Shown piece by piece: positions 36,373 to 48,552 of a DNA stretch of 64,000 nt. The notes under the pieces were generated by a model, which was not told the origin of the DNA, searched no databases, and was given only the letters and a program-made list of their open reading frames with translations. The stretch lies in assembly GCA_035610835.1 (NCBI GenBank), contig CM069447.1, forward strand, positions 43,249,893 through 43,313,892. Direction: 5' to 3'. The translations under genes and the position numbers were made by a program. This DNA comes from Ophiura sarsii (lineage: Eukaryota > Echinodermata > Ophiuroidea > Amphilepidida > Ophiuridae). Every line of letters starts with the position of its first letter. The stretch's first letter is position 1.

Positions 36373-36740
36373 AGGCTTAAAGGGGCGTGTACATCTCAAG
36401 TGTTTGTCCTGGACAAAAATCACATGACTCGCTTCGCTCCCAAGTCCTGGCGTGCCCGGCAAAAAGCCCATGATGCAATTCTTAGTCGTAAAAGATGTGC
36501 ACATAAATCGACAAAATGCTGTACGAACGAAAGATAATATATCTAGAATTGTTTCAAAAAGTAGTGTTATTCGTTACATTTAAATCAGAATTACATTCTT
36601 TAACAGTAAATAAACAACTTTTGAGCGAGAAACTATCTTAAAACTGCAAAGATTAAGAAATATAAAGCATTTTAAACATCTAATTTATAGAAGAGTGGTA
36701 TGTTGAACCATATTACTTTTGTTTGTTATCGAGTTTACAT

Positions 36741-36813
36741 AGCGCATGGTTGGCTCAGCGGTAGAGCATTGGACTAGTAATCCGGAGGTCGTGGGTTCGA
36801 ATCCTATCACGGC
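36741..36813 (+). repeat. tRNA-like sequence in left inverted repeat
   Basis: TTGGCTCAGCGGTAGAGC D-arm, a CTAGTAA loop that would give anticodon AGT, and a B box GTGGGTTCGAATCC. The acceptor strands do not pair (GCATGGT against CACGGCT), so it is tRNA-derived and probably not a tRNA gene. Confidence 0.65.
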
Positions 36814-37349
36814 TTGACATTTTATTTTAATCGTTTATATACATTTTTAAAAATTAGTTTTCGATATTATTTATCATTTCGTATAATCATTCATTATTGT
36901 TCCATTATAGTTTATTTTGGAATGTGGAATTATTTACGATTTAATTTTAATTTTCCACTGACTGGTTAGTGTGCATGGCATCATGAAAGGTGACATGTAC
37001 CGCGGTATACCACCGCACTGTCCTACTCATGCAACAGGCCAATACAATAGAAACTCGTTGTGTGTTATTATCGATTGAGCTAAACTTGTAAAGTAAATGC
37101 CAGCCGTTATGTAATACAAATCAATGTGCCTGTACATGTATTATTGTTATTGAAATAAATACACCACCATTTGTAGTTTCTGAGTAATATATTTAAAACT
37201 AGCTAGGACGGTTCACGGATTTCGCGGCTCGAAAGGATGTTTGAATTTGATCTCAATATAATATAATCCAAGCTGCTATAGGCAAAAGCTATATACAAAT
37301 GACCGTGCAGCTATTTCGTGAAAAGCTATACAGGCTACAGCCGATGATC

Positions 37350-37410
37350 CAGCAGCAACCCTTACCCTAATCCTAACCCCAACCCTAACTCTAACTCTTA
37401 CCCTAACCCT
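37350..37410 (+). repeat. Degenerate telomere-like repeat, left part
   Basis: CCCTAA-type hexamers with variants (CCCTTA, CCCCAA, CTCTAA). It continues at 38196-38330 after an inserted element. Confidence 0.85.
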
Positions 37411-38196
37411 AAGGCCAACAAAAGGTAGGGTCGGTAGGTCGGAGTGTTAAAAGATCTTGGGGTTTTTTATACGGATATTGTATTTGGGAATTTAAATTCG
37501 GCATGGATACTGTGTCCAAACACAAAACACAAAACACATCGCTTTGACAATAAAAGTAGAACTCTTGTTCATGAGTTTGCGACATTGCTGCTTTACTCTC
37601 GGCCACCTTCACACTGCTGATTTCGATCTCCAAGTAAGTGTCAAATATAATTTTTGTACCAAGTTTGCAACGCGCAGATACCGTGTAGGTCGCCGCCATT
37701 ATTACAGAAAGCGAAAGAACGTTGTGTTGAAGTTTTGTTAGAAATATAAACGTGAGAGTATTACTAAACCTATTTTTCCTGTACTAACTACCCCAACTTT
37801 TTATACTATGTTGAAATTAATATTCATGCCGTTGAGCAACATTTTGGGAACAAATATTAACCGTAACTAGATTTCTTCATATTTTCTTACAGTATAAAAA
37901 ATGACATCACTTGCACGTGCCAACAATTTTCATTTAGTCCTTTTAATAGTCCCCGCGGGTGCCAAGTTCACGCAATAAACATCATGTTACACGAGATTGC
38001 GCATTGGGGGATGGTGTTATAAAGACCAGATTGAATATGTCATACGAAATCAGGAATAAAACGGTCCGTTTGGCCGTTCAAATTGCTAAAAATGTTGTTT
38101 TAAAAAAATAATCGAAAAAAACCCCCAAACGGTCGGCACCACAGGTACACGGTCGGTCGGACGTGGACAAACAAACAATTTATTTTTCTTGGCCTA
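37411..38196. mobile_element. GGCCAA/GGTCGG element inserted in telomere-like repeat
   Basis: The left AAGGCCAACAAAAGG...GGTCGGTAGGTCGG and right GGTCGGTCGGACGTGG...CTTGGCCT are inverted in layout. It separates two halves of a CCCTAA-like array. Related to the 8936-9342 family by its ends. Confidence 0.65.
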
Positions 38197-38330
38197 ACCC
38201 TACCTTACCCAACCCTAACCCTAACTAACCCTAACCCTAACCCTAACCCTTACCCTTACCTTTACCCTTACCCTTACCCTTACCCTGACCATAACCCTAC
38301 CTAACCATTACCCTTACCCTAACTATAGGT
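38197..38330 (+). repeat. Degenerate telomere-like repeat, right part
   Basis: CCCTAA, CCCTTA and CCCTGA hexamers. The metazoan telomere repeat is TTAGGG; this is an interstitial, decayed tract inside a transposable element. Confidence 0.88.
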
Positions 38331-38965
38331 TGTACAGTCTGGTACCATAGGTTGTATAGTCTGGTGAAGCAATTGGCTACCCGATGATAGGTCGTATAGT
38401 CACTTCCATATAATAAACAGTGGTAGATTTGTCAAGCAATTGAAGCAACGGTGTGTGGTTAGTCCACTGTTAAGTTGCGATTTTGTCTCAAAACAGAATG
38501 CACATATAAAATGGCGATAGTTTTTACTCAAACCCTGGTATTTCAAATTTGGGCATCGATGGGTATATCATTTTGTGACAGCCTGTGTATGAATAAATGC
38601 ACCAAATTGGAAACAGACAATTTTGCGCATTTGACTTAAATGTTTTCTGAACACTTTGGAATACGTTTCATTTATGTAATGTTAGCATAACACTGAAGTT
38701 TTGACAATTTCTTTTGCAAAAACCCACATGAATGGAATCTGAAGAATGAGCACGTGTTTACCATGTTTGAAAGTGATTTCAATGTGTATTGTTTTGAGTT
38801 ATACAATCTAACATTTTATAGCTCATGGGGCCTCAGAAATTGTTAATGTTAAAAACTTATTTTACAACTTATTGAGCCACTTGTTGGCGCACCCGCTACG
38901 ACGGTCGCCTCTATCATGTTTATAATGTTGAGTTTAAACATAAAACTAGTCGGCATACCCACCTG

Positions 38966-39915
38966 CACTCTCAGAACAGGTATTAAATAACCATGGGTTA
39001 AAAGAATGTTGGTTAAAAAGTATACAACATTGGTTAAAAATGAAGCGTTGGTTAAAAATTACTTTTAATACCGCGTTGGTTAAAGAGTAAAAATATAATC
39101 AATTTTTAGTTTAATCAACGTTGGTTAAGGCATCATAATTTTAACCAACAATAGGTCATAACAAGATTCCCGCCAAAGAATTTCATTGGCGAGGAAAATA
39201 TTTTGCGCATATTATTTAGACCACGTCAGAATTTGTATATGAAATCAATCGTGTTATTTCCCACCCCTGGTATTTACATTGGCGCTCTTCAATTGTCATC
39301 ATGTTGCCAGTTAATATTGGACCAATATTGGTTTTACATTGGCGCTCTTCAATTGGCATTATGTTGGCAACCAATATTGTTCCAATAATGGGCATATTAT
39401 TAAGATATATAATATATATTAAAATAACACGATAAATAACACGATTGATTTCATATACAAATTCTGACGTGGTCTAACAATTGCGGCCGCTGTTTCAAGT
39501 TATCGCTTCCCGGCCTCGTAGCTAGGATCTTGTGCCTTGTCCTGTCCCTTGTTGGTCCTGGCCACGGGTTGGCGCCAATATTGAAAGCCAATATCGGGCC
39601 AATGAAACACCAATATTGTAATGTTGTATGGGTTAAAAGTTTAGCAAAAATAAATAAAAGTGTAACCAACATTTTTTAACCAACAAATGATTAAAATTTG
39701 TAACCAACCACAGGTTAAAGTTTAACCAACCACTGTTGGTCAAAACATATTAACCAACAAATGATTAAAATTTGTATCCAACCACAGGTTAAAATTTAAC
39801 CAACAGCTGTTGGTTACAGTTTTAACCAACCAATTGTGTGGTTCACCTGGTAACCTCCCGTTGGTTAAAATTTTAACCAACATGGTTAAAGATTTTAACC
39901 TTTGTTCTGAGAGTG
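38966..39915. mobile_element. Foldback element built of GGTTAAAA/TTTTAACC repeats
   Basis: The ends CACTCTCAGAACA and TGTTCTGAGAGTG are inverted. The left half is full of TTGGTTAAAA units, the right half of AACCAAC/TTTTAACC units. In its centre is a second hairpin (CCACGTCAGAATTTGTATAT at 39221 mirrored at 39456-39475) enclosing tandem ATTGGCGCTCTTCAATTG repeats (39279-39390). Confidence 0.8.
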
Positions 39916-39916
39916 T

Positions 39917-40273
39917 GTGATCTTTTCCAGGGGACGCCCTCAATCCTGGAAAAATTGGAAGCAGATTTTCTTGCAGATTTACTTTTCTGATCATAAATCA
40001 TGAATATATTCCAAGGTACAGAGTGATACGATTCCTAATAACCTCAAAATCATAGTTTTAGAGTGAATTTAGAGTAAAATTTAAAATAAAAAAAGATTGT
40101 ACCGCTCGGTACAATCTATTTTCAAACCATGCATGATTTTGAAGTAATTAGAAATCGTATCGATCTGTAACTTAGAAGATCTTTATGATTTATGATCAAA
40201 AATGCAAATCTGCAAGAAAATCTGCTTTCATAGTAAAATCAATGATAGAGGGCGCTACTTGGAAAAGATTACA
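39917..40273. repeat. Long imperfect hairpin, ~175-bp arms
   Basis: Outer strings GATCTTTTCCAGGGGACGCC and GGGCGCTACTTGGAAAAGAT are inverted, as are AGCAGATTTTCTTGCAGATT and its counterpart near 40208. The centre AGATTGTACCG-CT-CGGTACAATCT is a perfect 11-bp palindrome (40094-40117). It abuts the previous element with no gap. Confidence 0.85.
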
Positions 40274-41085
40274 TAATATGCCTTTAAGTCTCACAGTGTT
40301 TCACAGTACAAATAAAATATCTGTTTCACCTGTGGTATGATGTGGTCAAGACGAGAGAGAGAGATTTTGGACAGCGAAAACGGAAAATTACCCTCAAAAT
40401 GTATACAGTCATGTTTTTGCTGTTTTTCTCCGTATTGTATCGATAGATCTAAGACTGCGATTTCAACACAGAAAATGGAATTACTGTTGGATTATATCTA
40501 AATATAATATGGAACGATCATATTGCAAGAGTTAAAGGTTTTGTACTTGCAGATAGCATAATATGAACTCCAATGTATTATATGCTTTTAGCATATCTGG
40601 AATATTTCTAATCGGTCACATTCATTGTAAAATGTATGTCATAGTGGTGCCTCTTATGTTAAATCTTTAGAATCTTTATGAGTTTCTGTGTGTGCAACCT
40701 TCAGAATAACCAATCAGATAGTCAACCGTACAGAAAATCAATTCGTGAAGAGACTTGAATCATCTTCAGTTAGTCCTGTAATTGTTATATCTCAGTTCAA
40801 AAACAAACTACTTTTGCAGTATTTCTTATAGGGGAGGGAGGGTAAAGCTGAATGGTTGTCTTGACCTGGATCTGGATAATCAAAATGCAATTTAATATCA
40901 AATTAGCCATTTCTATTGTTTGCAGTCTGTGAAGTGAAAGAGATATCTGAAATTTAGACCGGTTATATTTGACCTTATTTCACAGAAATTCACACTAAAT
41001 GGAAATTTGGTTTTCACTGAACATATGGTACTGATATCAATATACTTGTAGCTGAGATTCAAAGCTACAATTACGGAATATTGCG
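40274..41085. other. Sequence inside the 6.56-kb TTAA element, no feature seen
   Basis: No coding frame of interest. 38331-38965 and 41309-42480 likewise hold nothing recognisable. Confidence 0.5.
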
Positions 41086-41308
41086 TAACACTTTCCACGC
41101 GGCTATTGGTTTTACCATATAAAAACAGATGTTCAGAAATCTTTCCCAATCTATCTCAAGGATTACTGAACCAATACGAGGCATGTTTGTATTTATTTCA
41201 ATGCATTTCACATGCTGATTCCAAGTATGGTTATGAAATTTAACAATTTTGACAACAGTTTGAGACATTTTAGAATGTCGTCTGACGCCTGCCACGTGGA
41301 AAGTGTTA
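41086..41308. mobile_element. TA-flanked MITE (ACACTTTCCACG ends), copy 2
   Basis: TA-ACACTTTCCACGCGGCTATT on the left and GCCACGTGGAAAGTGT-TA on the right. Nested inside the 6.56-kb TTAA element. Confidence 0.87.
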
Positions 41309-42500
41309 AAACTGGCTATTATAATAGAAAAGGTAGTTGGCAAAAAAGGAACAATAGCGTAACGTAACCTACAATTTTTCCTGATCTTTGTACCATTGAA
41401 ATTGACAACAGAGAACTGTAGTCAATCTCGGGGGAAAAATACCTTTACTTTTGACATGTTTGACATTGCTGAAAACTGACGTCATGAAAATAATGTTCAC
41501 TATTGCAAACTATATGCAGCGGGATGTACATGTACATTGTATCAAACACCATTGTAAATTATCAGGTGATGTATGTATTAGACCAATAATATGGACAACA
41601 TCTAATTCATTTGTTCTTGTGGAAAATTAGCACAAACGAATAGGCCTATCCTCGCATATAATTTTATTTGTTCAAAATGTGTATAATGTTTTCTCATTTA
41701 AGAAACCATGAAATTGTGAATAAAAGGTCCGAAAAGGTCATCGACCCGGGCAGTGACTTGTATCTGTTTTATTTACAGTCAAGGTTTAAATAAAATAAAA
41801 TTCCGAACAACTCGTATCATTTTATTATAGTTATATCGAAATAACCATAATGAGCACTATATCTGTATAGTTGCGTTCAATTAGATTATAGTCGATATGA
41901 CACTCAAGTCAAGTCTAAAATTTTTATTTATTTTATGCTCACGTGATCCTAAAGCAATTAAGCTTGGTTGCAAAAATTGTCAATTTAGGCAAATCTGATA
42001 ATTTTCACGAATTCAAAATAGTTCCATTAAAACGTTACGCCAGCATTTTATAATTACGCTCTCGCAGCAATGAGCATGATGAGTTCAGCACGGTATCAAA
42101 TCCACGCCAAAACTGTCGCCCAAATCAGGCCGTGAAAGCTGTGAACCGCGTAATGTACTTTTGAAGATACAACTCTCTTTTCTGAATTGTGAAGCAAATT
42201 ACAAATATCGGTGGTGTAGGAAATAGGAAAATCGATTCAAGGACATAATCCGACTGGCTTCTTATTTACATAACAATTGGCCTTTGCAGATCATGTTCAT
42301 AGACTAGCTAGGGCCATTCAATGTAGGCCTACGGAGTAGTAAACACAATTATATTTAATACAGGACATTCTTTATCGCAGTGAAATTGCAAAAGAAAAAA
42401 GTATCATATTTAACATTCAATAAATATAGCGAACGATAAGCAGTCCTGTCAATTTATAAAAACAAACAGTGTAATAACAAAACAAAACAGAAAAGAAAAA

Positions 42501-42574
42501 CCCCATCCCCAGGACTCGAACCACGGGCCTCATGATTGTAAAGCCGGCGCTTTGACGATTGAGCTAATGAAGGC
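42501..42574 (-). repeat. tRNA-like sequence in right inverted repeat
   Basis: The minus strand reads GCCTTCATTAGCTCAATCGT...GTGGTTCGAGTCCTGGGG: A and B boxes present, acceptor strands not complementary. It faces inward, mirroring 36741-36813, but the anticodon regions differ. Confidence 0.65.
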
Positions 42575-42946
42575 TATACATAAACGTTATGAAGAAAAGC
42601 ATAACATAGAGTTCAAAATACAAATATCTCTTAAATCGGAGGCTAAAATGCTTTATATTTCGATTGGTGTCCATTTTTAACATGGGTTATCGCCCAAAAG
42701 TTGATTTTATGCTGAAGGAGATTGTAATTCTGATTTCATTATAATGCATAACACTATTTTTTGAAACGATTCTAGACACCTATTTCGTTCGTAAATAAAT
42801 TTCACCATTACGTTTGTTCGATTAAAATTCGCGGCGAATCTATTGCACCATGGGTATTATTACTTGGAAACACGGAGACTCAGATACATAGGGAGTCATG
42901 TGACTTTTGTCCAGGACAAACACTTGAGATGTACACGCCCCTTTAA

Positions 42947-43633
42947 GCACCTATCCGCAACCATACAGTGAATTTAAACGAGTATGACTGTAACTCAATC
43001 ATCATCCACTACTTTTATTTGTTGAAGCTGGTCCTCACCATTTGGCGGGAATTTAGACTTCAAAAATGTGAAATTTGGCAATTAGTCAATGTGAGTTGAA
43101 GAATTTACTCATTGATTATTAAAACAATTGGATTGGCAGTGTTATTCCATGCTCAGTTTAATTGTAAAACTGCTCTTTTTGAATTTTTGAACACCATACT
43201 TTCAGGGTACTAGTACTATCCCTGTTAAAGTGTTAACTATACAAGATGGCAAATAGTGGGTATGAGGAAATCACGGCTTATATAAAAACTTTCAAATATT
43301 ACTATAAAAATTGAGAAAAAAATCAATAGCTCAGTGATCGCATTTCAACATGTCGACTGCCGTGAAAATGGGCATGAATCACCTATAGTATAGAAAATGT
43401 GACATTGATCCCCCTCCCCGTAAAAACAAACACCCCCACCACCAACACACCCCAAAAACAACCACCTGATGTTAAAACAGTTTGACAATTTACAAATTAA
43501 CCACCTCTGTATCATCAACTTTTCATTTTTCAGACGCAATCCCTAGGATTTCAAAGCTCATTCCACACATGTGATTGATGATCTGATAAACACTAATAAA
43601 TGTATAAAATAATTGAATCAAAAGACTGATTCA
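42947..43633. other. Intronic sequence, no feature seen
   Basis: CCCCCACCACCAACACACCCC patch near 43433-43453; nothing else supported. Confidence 0.5.
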
Positions 43634-43960
43634 CAGTCTAACAGGAGGTCTCAAAGAAGATTTTAAAGGCACCACCACAATGCATTGCATTTTTTTCAAA
43701 ATGCCTTAATTCTGGACTACAATTTGTTTTGATTCCCATAGACAAATGCACATAATCAAGGCTTCATAGCGCGTTCATCGTTGAAGCTCTTAGGTTCTAG
43801 TTTACATCAATGAATAAATTAGTTATCAGTGTTCCTTTTTCTTAATTTCTAAAACTTATGAGCTCGACAAATGCATCGTGTGAAAAAAGCTTTAGTTGGA
43901 TGGTGTGCACGCAATGCATTGTGGGAAGACCTTAAATCTTCTTTGAGGAGGTCTAGACAG
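43634..43960. mobile_element. Inverted-repeat MITE (CAGTCTAACAGGAGGTCTC ends)
   Basis: The left AGGTCTCAAAGAAGATTTTA and right TAAATCTTCTTTGAGGAGGT-CTAGACAG are inverted. CACAATGCATTGCA and GCAATGCATTGTG add to the arms. 327 bp, non-coding. Confidence 0.8.
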
Positions 43961-44090
43961 TGTTGTCGGCAGCAAATGGAAAAAAATGGCGATGGCTATA
44001 ATAGCCTACGGTGATAATGAGTAGAAAATTAAGGTGGCATTGGAGACAAATTCTTGAAATCAGAAAATGCTTTTGGCTTGTTATATTAGG

Positions 44091-44529
44091 CAATTTCTTT
44101 TTTTTTGTGTTGCGCTCAAGTGCCAAAAATTTAAATTCGGGTCGGTCGGTGGTCGGCAATCTTCTTTTTCTATTTTTTTCTTCAAAATTTGTTTTCAATT
44201 TGTTTTTTTGTTAATTTTTTTTTTTGGCTGAAAAATATATGGTTTATGTCAAGACAAAATTTGTATATGCCCATATGTCAATTTAACTAATGTTTCTAGT
44301 GTGACAATAGTCTAAAAAACATTTATTTAGGCTTATTTATTCATTTCCAGCAAGAAATAGTAACATTTAGGCACTTTTAATCAAATTTAAATCTAAAAAA
44401 AAAAATGAAAAAAAAAAAATGAAAAAAAAAAAATGAAAAAGAATTTTGAAAAAAAAAAGAAAAAAAATGCGACCCTAGTTTTTACGATTTTAGGGTCGGT
44501 CGCTGAGGGCAACACAACTCTTTCTTTTT
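44091..44529. mobile_element. MITE of the AGGCCAAAAAAAGAA / GGTCGGTCGG family
   Basis: It matches 8936-9342 closely (AAAAATTTAAATTCGGGTCG; TAGTCTAAAAAACATTTATT). The core has expanded A-rich (AAAAATGA)n-like repeats near 44395-44470. Confidence 0.85.
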
Positions 44530-44618
44530 GTTTGACATGAATGACACCTTTTACTTTGAGGGAGCGTCCTGAATCACCTTTTCTTTCCAGGATTATTCAT
44601 GGTCAACATAATGCTTTT

Positions 44619-44826
44619 TAAACACTTTTTACACAGCAGTCGTCTGCAGACAACATTCTAAAATTTCACAAAATGTTTAAAAAATGTCAACATTATTGGA
44701 TTTCATGACCATATTTGGAATCACCATGAGAAATGCATTGAAAGAACAAACAAGCCTAGTATTGGTTCAGTTATCCTTGAGATAGAATCTATAATAGTCA
44801 AATCAATAGCCGCGCAGAAAGTGTTA
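44619..44826. mobile_element. TA-flanked MITE (ACACTTTTTACAC ends), copy 3
   Basis: TA-AACACTTTTTACACAGCAG on the left and CGCGCAGAAAGTGT-TA on the right. More diverged than copies 1 and 2 but shares GTCTGCAGACAACATTC. Confidence 0.75.
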
Positions 44827-45790
44827 ACATGAGCCTCTATCTAAGCTCTATAAATACTAAACGCAACTTGTTATGGTTGGCTATTATGAAGACCAGGCAT
44901 GCATGTCAAACTAGATCACTTTCTCATCATGGCAGGATAGTTGGATTAGAGCAGTCAAAAGTGAAACATTATCTACTTCATTTTTTACCCGCGTCTAACA
45001 TGTTGTCTATCGCATATTTTGATAGGAGGCACTAGATCGCTTCGTTTGGACGCATGTGGTCGCATCATTAATAGGATGCATGCAGTGTCGATGGTCTACT
45101 TATTACAACACAGCCTATGCTTTTCTCTGTGTTATCACTTTATCATCCAAGGCATAGATATAGGCGAGTGAGTTTAACAACAAGCCTCAATTTCAAGAGA
45201 CTATACAATAACTTGATTCCTTTCTGACTGAGTCATTTGGGATAAGGCCAAAAATACAAACAAGTTTGTTTCCAGAAGCAAGCCTGAAAAGTCAAATGCG
45301 ATTTTTGTTGTTGTTGTTGTTGCTCAAATTCATAGTGGAGATTCACTTGAAATGGTTTTATTTAGTCCAATCTGTGCATTTTGGTTACTCTTATGCTCGC
45401 TGAAATGTGATATTCGCTGCAGATTTTCACTTTTGTGTTTGCCGTATGTGGCCAATCGCCATCTTGAAACATGTTGGACACAATTTCCACAAAAGATGGC
45501 GCCCTAACAATATTTGATTCCATTGTTTCTATCATAAAATAAAAAAATGCGCAAGAATAAAGTGTCTCAGTGAAATGTGCGTGCACAACTGGAAACTTGG
45601 TCTTCCTTGTTTGGCCTTATGAAACTTATTTTGATTTTTAGCAAAAATGTTGTCTTTCCTTAGAATGCTACTCGGCAAAAGCCATGCAGGCCTACATTTT
45701 AATTTTGTACAATGCTTTTCTTTTTAAAAGGGAAAAATAAACACTCTGGGGACAATCTAAATTACAAGTTTTAAACAACTGGGAAAATAG
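44827..45790. other. Intronic sequence, no feature seen
   Basis: Short (GTT)n tract near 45306-45321. Nothing else supported. Confidence 0.5.
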
Positions 45791-45798
45791 CCTATAGA

Positions 45799-47603
45799 TA
45801 AGGTTCGGGATTTCCCGTGAATTTTTAAGGTGAAAACCGTGGGCAGTTTTTGTGAAAACCGTGATTTACCGTGATTATTGAGATTTCAAGAAAAAACTGT
45901 GCGAAATTCCATGATTTACGGAGCGGAGTGGTCGTATTTTAAGGCATTCAAAAGCCACCGTAAACAACTACCAATTCCCGACGGCCTAGGTGGCCTTTCT
46001 GTCTCATTTTTGCCATTACTAAAGACAGCCCGTAGCTGCGTTGATGTACACGTTTTGTTAGAAATTCCGAATGAAAGTAGTAATAAAATCTATATTTTTC
46101 GTACTAAATGCAGACAAAATGTTTGGTACAATGTTAAAATTAATAATAGAGCTGTTTTGCGCAACCTTTTGTACAAAAATACAAATTTAAATATTTTTCA
46201 TTTTACGTTTTTTAAGTAAAATCATTTATACATGCGGCGTGGTTTGATTTTTTTAAACGTTGAGTTGATGCGCAGTTTCGTTACAAAACAAACCGTGAAA
46301 GTATTAATATAACTTAATTTTCATGCTAAATGCGTCATAAATTGTTTTACACAGTGTTTAAACTAGTATCAATGCTGTTGTTGTTCAACATTTTGGAAAA
46401 CATATTCAACAAAACAAGATTTTATTATTTTCTCACACTACCTTGTCCTTGTTTAGATTTTCCCAACGCACGTGGAAAGGATTGTAATTTTTAACATACG
46501 CACGCGCATCCCCTGATGTCATCAGTAATTATAACATTTTTATTATTAATTTCTGGTCATTTACAGTCATTATTGTTTTCATATATTGATAACTTTCTAG
46601 ATAATTATTATCTCCGTCCAAGTTTATTGCTTGCTGTGTAACTGTTTGATTTCCCCCATTTTTAATACAACAGTATCCGTTTTAACAAACAAACAAACAA
46701 TACCATCTCGTGAATATTAAACCCTGATAATTAGGTTAATCTGGTGACGTAATGTTTTTTCCTGACATCGTGAAATTAAACACGCCTTCGAGTCATGTAC
46801 ATGTACATGCCCATTAACAATGTATACGAAGGCGCATTCGTACATGTACTTCATGAATAATGCATGAGGTGCTAATGCTGATGAATATTCAGCGCACGTG
46901 GGGAAAAGTCGAATTGACAACAACACGCAGCGCAAGCCATTGAAAGCTATTGTATTCAGTCTCTTGTAATACAATGCAATGCAAATATGAATGATGACGA
47001 TATGATGTTGTTTGATGTTGTTTGATGACAAAACGAAACGAGTGAGTCATCATGCTCTTCATTTTCTGTGTCTTTAGAAAAGGGTCTTGAATCAATAATC
47101 ACCCATTGAACGCGCTGGATTAACTTTTGTATCGACTAACAAACTTTCTGAAGAGGGTGGCGGATGTAAACAATCTCTAAGCTTCTTTTGAAGATGGGTT
47201 TGAAGTAGGCCTACCTTACTCTTTAGAAGAATACGGTCTTGTTTATCTCATTCAAATAAATTCGATATTATAAATCATCTGTCAATTGAACTTCAATCAG
47301 TCGTTTCAAGTAGGCCTAGAGATGAATGCACTGTCATGACTGTACACAATTGTGCGTCGATATCGTCTTGAAAGGAAATATTTCAATAAGAATTCAGAAA
47401 ATGTTCTTTTGTTATTCAACAAGACCGTACTGTAAATCGGCATGTCGGACAATTACCGCAACTGAAATAGGAATTCCGCGATTTCGCGGTACAATTTACA
47501 GCAATTCCGCGATTTCACGGTACATTTTACAAAATCCGTGATTTAGCATGAAAACCGTGATTCATGCCGTGAATTCCGCGATCACGGGAAATCCCGAAGC
47601 TTA
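45799..47603. mobile_element. hAT-type element, 1.8 kb, 8-bp duplication CCTATAGA
   Basis: CCTATAGA occurs exactly at 45791-45798 and 47604-47611. The termini are TAAGGTTCGGGATTTCCCGT and ACGGGAAATCCCGAAGCTTA. Subterminal CCGTGATTTACCGTGA and TTCCGCGATTTCGCGGTA repeats occur at both ends. No hAT transposase frame is visible; the best frames are about 100 aa and unrecognised. Confidence 0.9.
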
Positions 47604-47699
47604 CCTATAGATCACCAAAATATGAGCGGCTCTAAAAATGTAAATTTTGGACAAAATACAAGTTCTACATTCATGTATGGTGTGACTGTAGGTGTCAAA

Positions 47700-47787
47700 A
47701 AACTAGTCTAGCGTGAAAACTTCATACAAGGATTATAAGCTTTATTCTGTATAATCCCTCAATGAAGTCTTTACCCTAGACTAGCTC
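47700..47787. repeat. Short imperfect hairpin
   Basis: ACTAGTCTAGCGTGAAAACT pairs with GTCTTTACCCTAGACTAGCT, and GGATTATA pairs with TATAATCC inside. Confidence 0.7.
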
Positions 47788-48384
47788 TGCCTTCCTTACA
47801 TGAAGTAAATACAAAAATAAGCAACAATATCCCTAAGATATTGTAACGAAAAGTGCCCTTCGTCTTCGAACCTGATGTCTTTGTTTCAAGAGGTTTGAAG
47901 ATGTCTTGAGATAAAGGAAGTATACATGGTAGCGTGCGTCTTCCTTACTCTCGACACTTTTATAATACGGGAAGATGCAGTAATTCAACCATTAAAGCCT
48001 GGAGACTGAAATAAACTATTTGTGCGACTCATTATTGTTGTCTTTGACGAGAATAACTATAGACATAGCGTTTATTCATTCATTACAAACTAAAGGTATA
48101 AACCTTGTTGTTATCACTATTAGAATTATTTACAATATCAGATAAAATATGAGTTGTCAAGGTCTTAAAAGGAAGGATAAGACATTTGACTGATTCTACT
48201 GTGATCGTCAAAGAAGGTCTTCTTTTAAAGACGTCAAGCCTTTATTATGCAACAGATGTAGGTGCTGTTGATGAAGCCATGAGAGTCGTTCACAGGCCTG
48301 ATAATACAAGAGTTTCTCAAAAAGAAAAGTGCATTAAAAGGGTATTTATTGGTGCGACGACGTTCATGATCAACGTCGTCTTGA
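47788..48384. other. Intronic sequence, no feature seen
   Basis: Frequent GAAGATGTC/GTCTTC motifs but no clear structure. Confidence 0.5.
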
Positions 48385-48552
48385 TGGAGCAAAGATGGGT
48401 TACAAACCTGTATTCAGGCTTGGCTTTCATCCGCTCTTGATGACTCAAGGATGGGTTACAAATCTGACAGTAGTCAGACTTGGCTTACATCCGCTGGATG
48501 ACGCAAGGATGGGTTACAAACCTGTATTCAGGCTTGGCTTTCATCCTTGTGT
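48385..48552 (+). repeat. ~60-bp tandem repeat, 3 copies
   Basis: GATGGGTTACAAACCTGTAT, then TCAGGCTTGGCTTTCATCC, repeats three times; the middle copy is diverged. The open frame across it is repeat-derived. Confidence 0.9.

Larger units (their letters stand above)
36381..42942. mobile_element. 6.56-kb TTAA-flanked element with ~0.45-kb inverted repeats
   Basis: TTAA at 36377-36380 and 42943-42946. The ends are AGGGGCGTGTACATCTCAAG and its reverse complement, near-identical for about 50 bp (one mismatch), then diverged similarity for about 400 bp, including CTAGAATTGTTTCAAAAAGT against ACTATTTTTTGAAACGATTC-TAG. Each arm carries an inward-facing tRNA-like sequence (36741-36813 plus; 42501-42574 minus). 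The interior holds nested elements and no transposase frame. A TTAA target suggests piggyBac-type mobilisation. Alternatively it is two related small elements bracketing unrelated DNA. Confidence 0.75.

Noticed and set aside
34922..36813. Functional tRNA genes at 34922 and 36741
   Set aside because: A and B boxes are present, but acceptor strands do not pair and one copy sits inside a transposon arm; treated as tRNA-derived repeats.
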